Of a stretch of DNA of 5,567 bases, positions 1 through 4,518 are shown piece after piece (within the stretch, counting starts at the first letter, position 1; every line of letters begins with the position of its first letter). The notes below the pieces were generated by a model. That model saw only the letters and a program-made list of their open reading frames with translations. It did not search any database and was not told the DNA's origin. The position numbers and the translations under genes were made by a program. This DNA is from Desulfurococcales archaeon (GTDB lineage: Archaea > Thermoproteota > Thermoprotei_A > Sulfolobales > Acidilobaceae): positions 1 through 5,567 of the forward strand of contig JALUZI010000218.1 of NCBI GenBank assembly GCA_027012045.1, read 5' to 3'.

Positions 1-8
1 TCAGCCAC
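1..8 (-). CDS. Possible start of a downstream minus-strand gene, cut by the window edge
   Basis: On the minus strand, 22 bases after the stop of the Mut7-C gene, the sequence reads GGGTGG (20-15), a six-base spacer, then GTG GCT GA running off the window. The GGGTGG motif at this spacing looks like an archaeal ribosome binding site, and GTG-GCT (Met-Ala) is a common gene start. Only two codons and two bases are visible, so nothing can be said about the product. If real, it would probably be co-transcribed with the RNase-like gene. The call rests only on the ribosome binding site and its spacing. Confidence 0.25.
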
Positions 9-30
9 TGGATACCACCCTTTTATGATA

Positions 31-540
31 TTAGTAGTTGCTAATCATCTTTTTCGCTTTCTCAAGCCTGTCAAGTATATCCCTCCAGTGGGACCCCATC
101 CAGTATACCTTACCGCACTTTGTGCAGTACCAGAACTCGGAGTGTTCTTCCAGAACCCTGGGAGGAACCTTTCCTGCAACCTTGTCTTTGTCCACCTTGA
201 CTAGTTTATTGTTACAAATAGGGCACCGGGATAGTCCGGGATCAAAATCTAGGCACATCCTGGTATGCCTGGCGAGCTCTGCAAGCTTCTCTTCCGGTTC
301 AACACCAGTGATTAGGAAGGCCTTTAACCCCTTCCTCCTTGCCCAGGCTACTAGCCCTCGGTCTCTCGAGACGATTATTCTACCTGTCCTGGAAGCGATT
401 TGTATGATTCTATAGTCCGTCAAGCTGGGACTGTAATAGGTATCGTATCCGAGTATTCTAAGCCACCGCGCGAGATCTCCGTGCATCCTGTCTACAATGA
501 ACCTCAGGTTCCTATTGCATTTCGTCCTCTGATTATCCAA
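31..540 (-). CDS. Mut7-C family (DUF82) RNase-like protein with zinc ribbon
   Basis: This 169-residue protein matches the Mut7-C family, a PIN-like nuclease fold named after the C-terminal part of the exonuclease Mut-7 and common as a stand-alone protein in archaea. The core (about 12-80) shows the hallmark LARWLRILGYDT stretch (23-34) and acidic residues D17, D22, D33 and D60 (in IIVSRD) that could bind the catalytic metal. A zinc ribbon follows, with C106-x2-C109 and C139-x2-C142, and then the family-typical YWMGSHW (146-152). The length is normal for the family. The start is TTG: an in-frame TAG lies at 555-553 and GGAGG (551-547) is six bases upstream, while the next in-frame ATG (M19) would remove D17. 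The protein is probably cytoplasmic. Its RNA substrate is unknown, and nuclease activity is inferred from the family. It is last of the four complete minus-strand genes, 94 bases after the four-CBS gene. Confidence 0.88.
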   Translation of the reverse strand: MDNQRTKCNRNLRFIVDRMHGDLARWLRILGYDTYYSPSLTDYRIIQIASRTGRIIVSRDRGLVAWARRKGLKAFLITGVEPEEKLAELARHTRMCLDFDPGLSRCPICNNKLVKVDKDKVAGKVPPRVLEEHSEFWYCTKCGKVYWMGSHWRDILDRLEKAKKMISNY

Positions 541-546
541 TTCAAT

Positions 547-551
547 CCTCC
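547..551 (-). promoter_or_regulatory. Ribosome binding site that fixes the TTG start of the Mut7-C gene
   Basis: GGAGG on the minus strand, six bases before TTG at 540. An in-frame TAG at 555-553 lies just upstream of it, so no earlier start is possible, and the next ATG would cut into the nuclease core. Together these make TTG the start codon. Confidence 0.7.
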
Positions 552-605
552 ACTATACCGCATAGAGTCCTCTTCGAGGGATAAGAAGCCTGACCCGGGG
601 CTTTG

Positions 606-613
606 TTTTATAA
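606..613 (-). promoter_or_regulatory. TATA-like box, likely promoter of the Mut7-C gene
   Basis: The minus strand reads TTATAAAA, close to the archaeal TATA consensus and the strongest such element in the gap. Transcription starting about 25 bases downstream, near 584, would give a leader of roughly 44 bases containing the GGAGG site. A weak inverted repeat (586-590 with 599-603) lies between the box and the predicted start. The minus-strand sequence after the four-CBS stop holds only a four-T run (627-624), a weak candidate for termination. Position and composition are seen; the promoter role is inferred. Confidence 0.5.
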
Positions 614-634
614 CGCTGAATTGAAAATATGGGT

Positions 635-1444
635 TCAAGAGGAATTTGACACTAAGTGCCTTATGAGCTCTCTGCCAGTCACTAATCCCACAGGTTTACC
701 CGTGTTATCTACGACAACCACTCCTCTATAACCCGTTTTCAGCATTTGCTTAGCCGCATCTCCAACTGACCCTCCGGCACTCACTGTAGGAGGCCTCAGT
801 TTAACTGCATCGCCCACGATTAGGTACCCTAGTTCAGTTAGATGCTTAGGGCTTTTCCTAGATGTCTCATAGTATCTAATGAATATATCAAGTATCTCGT
901 CTATACCCACAACGCCAACAAACTCTTTTTCATCCCCTATCACAGGCAGGAAACTTATCCCTGTCTCCATTATCTTCATTCTAGCGTGTAGTACTCTATC
1001 CGTTAGTCTGAGTGTAACTGGCGGCGTCCTCGAGATGTCCAGTATACTGGTCTCATCGTCCACTAGAAGCTCTGCTATACTATACTTGTCGAATATGAGG
1101 CTTGAGTCATCCTTTAATGGGAGCCCTGTTATGCCCTTCTCATCCATGACCCTAGCCGCGTTCCCCACTTTCTCGCTTGACTCAACTGTTACTACCGGAT
1201 AACTCATGAAACCCGATATCCTCCAGGAGGACGGCTCCGTCATACGTGTTCTCTCGGTCGCCAGTTTCACCATTATATCATATTTAGTTGCTATACCTGC
1301 TATCTCCCCGTTCTTTGATTTGAGCACTACTCTATCCGTCTTACATTTCTTCATTGCTCTAAGCGCTTCACTCAGCGACTCATCTTTCGATATTATACAA
1401 GCTTCCCTCGAGAAGTCCTTCACTACCATATTATTATAGCTCAT
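635..1444 (-). CDS. Four-CBS-domain protein, probable nucleotide-binding regulator
   Basis: This 269-residue protein consists almost entirely of four CBS repeats, at about 7-63, 77-128, 134-190 and 208-266, with no catalytic, membrane or DNA-binding domain attached. CBS repeats pair into Bateman modules that often bind AMP, ADP, ATP or S-adenosylmethionine, so it is probably a soluble ligand sensor acting on an unknown partner. The ribose-phosphate signature G-h-x-T/S-x-x-D is complete only in repeat 1 (G50, T53, D56). Repeat 2 is shortened and lacks it. Repeat 3 reads GVVGIDE, with G180 in place of Thr. Repeat 4 keeps T256 but has E259 in place of Asp. The ATG at 1444 is preceded by AGGTGAA (1456-1450) with a five-base spacer; M6 is a less likely start. 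It lies 57 bases after the two-CBS gene, and the two may share a transcript. The domain call is secure; the ligand and partner are unknown. Confidence 0.88.
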   Translation of the reverse strand: MSYNNMVVKDFSREACIISKDESLSEALRAMKKCKTDRVVLKSKNGEIAGIATKYDIMVKLATERTRMTEPSSWRISGFMSYPVVTVESSEKVGNAARVMDEKGITGLPLKDDSSLIFDKYSIAELLVDDETSILDISRTPPVTLRLTDRVLHARMKIMETGISFLPVIGDEKEFVGVVGIDEILDIFIRYYETSRKSPKHLTELGYLIVGDAVKLRPPTVSAGGSVGDAAKQMLKTGYRGVVVVDNTGKPVGLVTGRELIRHLVSNSS

Positions 1445-1479
1445 TCATGTTCACCTAGGTGTCAACCTGTTTTGCCGGG

Positions 1480-1487
1480 ATTAAAAG
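1480..1487 (-). promoter_or_regulatory. Weak TATA-like element before the four-CBS gene
   Basis: The minus strand reads CTTTTAAT about 40 bases upstream of the ATG at 1444. A start about 25 bases downstream (near 1458) would leave a 14-base leader beginning at the AGGTGAA ribosome binding site. The same T-run could instead serve as the terminator tail of the preceding gene, so the assignment is uncertain. Confidence 0.3.
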
Positions 1488-1509
1488 GGTATCCTCTAAA
1501 GTTATACCC
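1483..1509 (-). terminator. Hairpin plus T-run at the stop of the two-CBS gene
   Basis: On the minus strand GGGTAT (1509-1504) and ATACCC (1492-1487) form a perfect six-base inverted repeat with an 11-base loop, followed directly by TTTT (1486-1483). The TAA stop codon begins at the last base of the first arm. The shape resembles an intrinsic terminator. Archaeal RNA polymerase responds mainly to the U-run, so this may end or attenuate the transcript between the two CBS genes. The stem is short and could have arisen by chance. Confidence 0.35.
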
Positions 1510-1993
1510 GGCTGGGTTTTCTCCCTTTTGTTATGTAGAGTAGCTCCATAAATGTAGGTGATAGTAGCGCTATATCCGTCTTCGATATGACTCCGACCAG
1601 CTTACCCGTCTCTATCTCAACAACGGGCAGATGGCCGACCCCGTAGTCCTTCATCCTGTAAACCGCGTCGCTCAACTTGTCGCTGGCATACGTCTTTACT
1701 ACCCTGGTGGTCATTATATCCCTGGCTAGTGTTTTCTCGGGATCTAAGCCGGGAGCGAGGACTCTCTTGATGAGGTCTCTCTCGGTTATGATTCCGACGA
1801 TCTCTCCTTTATCATCTACTACTATCACACTGCCTATGTCCTTGGAACTCATTATCCGGGCTATTTCCTTGACACTTGTGTCAGGAGACACCGTTACGGG
1901 GGGAGTGCTCATAACGTCTTTTACCAGGAGGATTTCCTCATCTCCTATCAACTCTTCCTCCATGTAGGACATCTTCTTCACCTCATAACCCAT
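1502..1993 (-). CDS. Two-CBS-domain protein (single Bateman module)
   Basis: This 163-residue protein carries two canonical CBS repeats, at about 24-76 and 90-145. It has a short acidic N-terminal tail and a basic C-terminal tail (KGRKPSRV). Both repeats keep the ribose-phosphate motif: G67-x2-T70-x2-D73 (GIITERD) and G134-x2-S137-x2-D140 (GVISKTD). Each begins with the usual MS/TTPVTV-like strand (DVMSTPPVTV, DIMTTRVVK). Stand-alone CBS pairs in archaea commonly bind adenine nucleotides. The ligand and partner here are unknown, and the protein is expected to be cytoplasmic. Two starts compete. ATG 1993 lies about 27 bases after an AATTTAAA box, which suggests a leaderless message. ATG 1972 (M8) is preceded by GAGGTGA with a five-base spacer. 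Either choice leaves both repeats intact. It begins 44 bases after the rqcH stop and has its own promoter-like elements. Confidence 0.9.
   Translation of the reverse strand: MGYEVKKMSYMEEELIGDEEILLVKDVMSTPPVTVSPDTSVKEIARIMSSKDIGSVIVVDDKGEIVGIITERDLIKRVLAPGLDPEKTLARDIMTTRVVKTYASDKLSDAVYRMKDYGVGHLPVVEIETGKLVGVISKTDIALLSPTFMELLYITKGRKPSRV
1978..1984 (-). promoter_or_regulatory. Ribosome binding site inside the annotated two-CBS start, pointing to ATG 1972
   Basis: The minus strand reads GAGGTGA, a near-perfect complement to the archaeal 16S rRNA 3' end, five bases before ATG 1972-1970 (codon 8). If this site is used, the protein is 156 residues. The competing ATG 1993 has no ribosome binding site and would need leaderless initiation. 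Confidence 0.5.
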
Positions 1994-1996
1994 TTA

Positions 1997-2024
1997 CTAT
2001 ATATTGGAGTTGCAGGTTTAAATT
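1997..2024 (-). promoter_or_regulatory. Two TATA-like boxes before the two-CBS gene
   Basis: The minus strand holds AATTTAAA (2024-2017) and AATATATAG (2005-1997) in the 43-base gap after rqcH. The first predicts transcription near 1993, exactly at the upstream ATG. The second predicts a start near 1975, just before ATG 1972. The two boxes therefore fit the two alternative translation starts. The promoter role is inferred from composition and spacing. Confidence 0.45.
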
Positions 2025-2036
2025 CTCATATACAAA

Positions 2037-4022
2037 TCATAGAGGTATATCGAAGGGAGACTTGTAATCAACCTCTCCGAGTGAAACACGTGGCTTACCG
2101 TATTTCCCCGGCAGAGCCTTCGATATCTCTTCGGCCGGGAACGATTCAAGTATAATGCACTTACTAGGGACAAGCCTACAGCCCATCCGTGCGACAAACT
2201 CTCCTAATGACTCAGCTGGGTTGTCTCCAGGGACGATTGATACATAAATCCAGGATCTACTCTTCACAGCATGTTCACTGCCAGCCAGGACGCGCAGGTA
2301 CCCTCCTTCAACAGGCTCCAAACCCACCGCGAGCTCCAGCCTCACACCCCTCAAATAGTTCTTCCTGCCGTAAACCATGAAAGCCCCCTTTGATATGTAC
2401 TCACCGCTGGGAGGAGTCTTCGAAACCTGTGATCCTTTAACCCAGAAGACATCCACGTATCCTGCCCCAACCTTCCAAGCCCTGCTGTACGAGGCCGCTA
2501 TAACCGCTGCATCCATCAAGTCGGTTTCATCCAGCTCTTGACCCTGCGTCTTTATAATCGTTGACGGAGCGCCGTGAATTTCCGCGTGCATATAGATATC
2601 ATCGTCCTCTAGGTATTTCTTGACTATGCTCTCATTCTGGTCAGCGTTTTTACCTGCTATTACTAGGAACCCGTTTCTAGTGAAGCCCCAGATGTATTTT
2701 TCAAACCAATCCCGCCTGCGTCTCCTATAGAAACTGTTCAAAAACCTTTTTACCGCTCTCTTCTTAGCCTCGCCAAGCGTTTCCTCCAGGTCTCTGAGCG
2801 ACTTGCTCGCCCGCCTAGCCTTGCCCTCTAGTTCCCCTGCCTTCTTATATAGCTCGTTGATTATCTCGTCAAGGCTTTTCCTCAAATCAAGCCTAATTCT
2901 CATACCTTTAGCTGATACAACGACTGTTCCAGTGGAGGGGTCAACTGATTTTATCCACTCGAAGCTCTTGAGTTGATCCCAGCCCTTCTCCCCTACGGTT
3001 CTCTTTAGGAACCCTAGTAGTTTCTCGAATTCAATATAGTGGTTTGAAATGAACAGTGCTTCTTCCCTGAGCTCTCGGGCTTTCTCTAGATAGTCTTCCC
3101 TGAGCTTCTTTTGCCTCTCAATACTTGCGAGAACCTTGCCAACTTCTTCCTCTATAACCTTTTCCAATGGTTTAACAGCTACCTCCTTACGGCTGTACAT
3201 AACGTCCAAGGCATCGTCGAAAGATTCGAACTCGTCGACCTTTAATCCATTGTTAATGCTCAGAGTCGGCCTGAAGCTAACGGCCATAACTGGCTTTTCC
3301 TCTTCATAAACCACGTAACCCTTGCCGAGTAATGCTTCATTGTACAAGTCGGCCAGTGAAGCATGTAGCCTCTCTAGCTCCGGCTCTCCGAGGCTCTTGG
3401 GGTCGGTGTTTTTATCCATTCCAGCCCTGTAAATGGCTTCCTCCGCGAACTCTCCGGGGAGGCCTAGCCCTCTAACTAGCCCTCTAACCAGATCCTTCCC
3501 CTTCTCAACTCTCTCCTTTAACTCCCGGATGGTCAGCTCGGTTAGTGGAACGGTATTATTCGGGGGAGGAGTATACTCCTCCTTAGGCCTGAGGACTCGG
3601 TCCCTCATACGTCTGTACTCGCTCGCCACGACTATACGATCGTTATTGTCGAGGAGAGCTAGTACTCCATTCTTCATTAGCTCCACGATAATAGAGTAAT
3701 CTCTAATGTTAAGCCTGACTATTCTATCGCGGTTTACTTGGAGTACTTCACTTATAATTCCGCCTCTTACATACTTCCTAAGAGCGGCTAGTAGACTGTC
3801 TTGCCTGTATTCCCCGGGCTGTTTATCGGTTCTGGTGAAGTGTATCCTCCTCCCAGGTTCTACAACCAGTAATTCCCTACCGGCCGCTTTAGTGTGAAGT
3901 TTGAAGTAAAACTTGCCTCCGGATCTGTATATGTTCACTATCCTGGAAGTCTCAACTAACTGTTTACCTGTTGACGAGACCCACGCGGCAACATCCACAA
4001 CTGACATAGACTCCTTAGCCAT
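2037..4022 (-). CDS. rqcH: RqcH/NEMF/Rqc2-family ribosome quality control factor (NFACT protein)
   Basis: This 661-residue protein has the full NFACT layout of archaeal RqcH, eukaryotic Rqc2/NEMF and bacterial RqcH. NFACT-N covers about 1-180 and includes the D99-R100 pair (NRDRIV), equivalent to the DR motif needed for tRNA-dependent tailing in characterised homologues. A helix-hairpin-helix region (about 181-240, GLGLPGEFAEEAIYRAG) follows. Coiled-coil segments (about 285-328 and 382-428) flank a small insert. NFACT-R (about 432-560) has the basic RRRRRDWFEKY stretch and QNESIVKKY. A C-terminal part ends in SPFDIPL. Family members bind obstructed large subunits that still hold peptidyl-tRNA and recruit tRNA to extend the nascent chain (Ala tails in Bacillus). 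Archaeal activity is inferred. ATG 4022 is seven bases after GGTG (4033-4030); M6 is an alternative. Older annotation calls it fibronectin-binding protein, which is misleading here. It is divergent from the small membrane gene. Confidence 0.93.
   Translation of the reverse strand: MAKESMSVVDVAAWVSSTGKQLVETSRIVNIYRSGGKFYFKLHTKAAGRELLVVEPGRRIHFTRTDKQPGEYRQDSLLAALRKYVRGGIISEVLQVNRDRIVRLNIRDYSIIVELMKNGVLALLDNNDRIVVASEYRRMRDRVLRPKEEYTPPPNNTVPLTELTIRELKERVEKGKDLVRGLVRGLGLPGEFAEEAIYRAGMDKNTDPKSLGEPELERLHASLADLYNEALLGKGYVVYEEEKPVMAVSFRPTLSINNGLKVDEFESFDDALDVMYSRKEVAVKPLEKVIEEEVGKVLASIERQKKLREDYLEKARELREEALFISNHYIEFEKLLGFLKRTVGEKGWDQLKSFEWIKSVDPSTGTVVVSAKGMRIRLDLRKSLDEIINELYKKAGELEGKARRASKSLRDLEETLGEAKKRAVKRFLNSFYRRRRRDWFEKYIWGFTRNGFLVIAGKNADQNESIVKKYLEDDDIYMHAEIHGAPSTIIKTQGQELDETDLMDAAVIAASYSRAWKVGAGYVDVFWVKGSQVSKTPPSGEYISKGAFMVYGRKNYLRGVRLELAVGLEPVEGGYLRVLAGSEHAVKSRSWIYVSIVPGDNPAESLGEFVARMGCRLVPSKCIILESFPAEEISKALPGKYGKPRVSLGEVDYKSPFDIPL
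3464..3487 (-). repeat. Perfect 12-base tandem duplication inside rqcH
   Basis: CTAGCCCTCTAA occurs twice in direct succession on the plus strand. On the minus strand it encodes the LVRG-LVRG repeat at residues 178-185, in the helix leading into the helix-hairpin-helix region. It is in frame and does not disturb the gene. The identical codons suggest either a recent 12-base duplication or chance use of the same codons in a leucine/arginine helix. Confidence 0.8.
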
Positions 4023-4094
4023 AAATACACACCAAGCATAGAAATACTTATGTGAAACAGGAATAAATGAGAACCATTAGAAGGTGCGGACAAC
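4023..4094. promoter_or_regulatory. Divergent promoter region between rqcH and the small membrane protein gene
   Basis: These 72 bases lie between two genes that point away from each other. A/T-rich TATA-like elements are seen at 4041-4052 (AAATACTTAT on plus, ATAAGTATT on minus) and 4060-4069 (GAATAAATGA on plus). For rqcH, the first box would put the transcript start at about the ATG. The second, read on minus as TCATTTATTC, gives a leader of about 15 bases that contains GGTG (4033-4030). For the plus-strand gene, the first box gives a leader of about 23 bases with AAGGTG (4081-4086), eight bases before GTG 4095. Which box serves which gene cannot be decided from the sequence. Confidence 0.5.
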
Positions 4095-4415
4095 GTGTCG
4101 ATGCTGGAAACCCCCCTGGGAGACAGGGCGTTTAAAATCTACAGTCTAGCCGGGATCATACTAGGCATACTCTTCTTCGCCGAGCAGATCTACACGGGTA
4201 GCTCCTCATATTTCATAGGGATAAGAGGGTTCGAATTATCCTTTACCGGTGCAACAATTCTCTTCCTCGCAGTAATACCTCTCCTTAAGGCAGGAACTCC
4301 ATCCGCGAGTACAGGCGAGCTTCTCAGAGCACTGTTAATCGGAGCCTTCGCATATTACCCGCTGCTCTATGTTACCTGGTCATCTCTATACCAGCTCTGG
4401 CTGGTGATGACGTGA
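4095..4415 (+). CDS. Small predicted membrane protein of unknown function
   Basis: I do not recognise this 106-residue protein. It has three strongly hydrophobic segments, at about 14-33 (YSLAGIILGILFFAEQIY), 49-64 (FTGATILFLAVIPLL) and 77-105, which is rich in aromatic residues (AFAYYPLLYVTW). The few positive charges (R11, K14, K65, R78) favour a cytoplasmic N-terminus and an external C-terminus. No signal peptide cleavage motif, cysteine or catalytic pattern is visible. GTG 4095 follows AAGGTG (4081-4086) by eight bases; the in-frame ATG two codons later is possible but its spacing is worse. It is the first gene of the plus-strand pair, 103 bases before pyrG. Whether they share a transcript is unclear, because a TATA-like box and a T5 run lie between them. 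Codon usage and the ribosome binding site support a real gene, and no function is proposed. Confidence 0.75.
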   Translation: MSMLETPLGDRAFKIYSLAGIILGILFFAEQIYTGSSSYFIGIRGFELSFTGATILFLAVIPLLKAGTPSASTGELLRALLIGAFAYYPLLYVTWSSLYQLWLVMT

Positions 4416-4427
4416 ACCCGCCGGGAG

Positions 4428-4437
4428 AAATATTTTT
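4428..4437 (+). promoter_or_regulatory. pyrG: TATA-like box of pyrG, overlapping a T-run
   Basis: AAATATTTTT, preceded by purine-rich GGGAG that could act as the TFB recognition element, lies in the gap after the small membrane gene. A start about 25 bases downstream (near 4458) would give pyrG a leader of roughly 60 bases, long for a crenarchaeal gene. The T5 run at 4433-4437 could also act as a U-rich terminator for the upstream gene. Both roles are inferred from composition. Confidence 0.5.
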
Positions 4438-4440
4438 GAA

Positions 4441-4457
4441 CACCACGACTCACCACG
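4441..4457 (+). repeat. CACCACG direct repeat with 10-base period upstream of pyrG
   Basis: CACCACG occurs at 4441-4447 and again at 4451-4457, one DNA helical turn apart, between the TATA-like box and the predicted transcript start. Two in-phase half-sites in this position are typical of a repressor-binding operator. CACCA is also complementary to the TGGTG at the pyrG ribosome binding site (4507-4511). The repeat is seen directly; any role is inferred. Confidence 0.45.
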
Positions 4458-4481
4458 TTTACGAGGCACAATCCTATTGGG

Positions 4482-4508
4482 CGTGCCCCTCCACAGCGAA
4501 GGGGCATG
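4482..4508 (+). promoter_or_regulatory. Stem-loop in the pyrG leader abutting the ribosome binding site
   Basis: The arm CGTGCCCCT (4482-4490) pairs with AGGGGCATG (4500-4508) over nine bases, eight Watson-Crick and one G-U, around a nine-base loop. The stem ends at the first G of the GGTG ribosome binding site (4508-4511). No T-run follows, so it does not look like a terminator. It could modulate initiation or stabilise the message. The stem is G/C-rich and should be stable, but whether it folds and regulates at growth temperature is unknown. Confidence 0.5.
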
Positions 4509-4518
4509 GTGGGTATAA

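Noticed and set aside
38..1967. Several plus-strand open frames of 74-125 codons (38-415, 400-624, 879-1202, 1206-1439, 1677-1967)
   Set aside because: All lie opposite conserved minus-strand domains (Mut7-C, CBS), have low-complexity Ser/Leu/Thr-rich translations typical of antisense frames, and lack family features.
2189..3897. Plus-strand open frames opposite rqcH (2189-2380, 3433-3699, 3706-3897)
   Set aside because: They are antisense shadows of the NFACT coding sequence with no supporting start signals or domains.
4404..4410. GTGATGA, a perfect C-box motif (RUGAUGA) at the end of the small membrane gene, considered as a C/D box guide RNA
   Set aside because: No D or D' box (CTGA) and no second C-like box occur within the next 60-70 bases, and the motif is explained by Val-Met-Thr codons.
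4482..4508. pyrG leader hairpin considered as an intrinsic terminator
   Set aside because: No T-run follows; the ribosome binding site and start codon come immediately after the stem.
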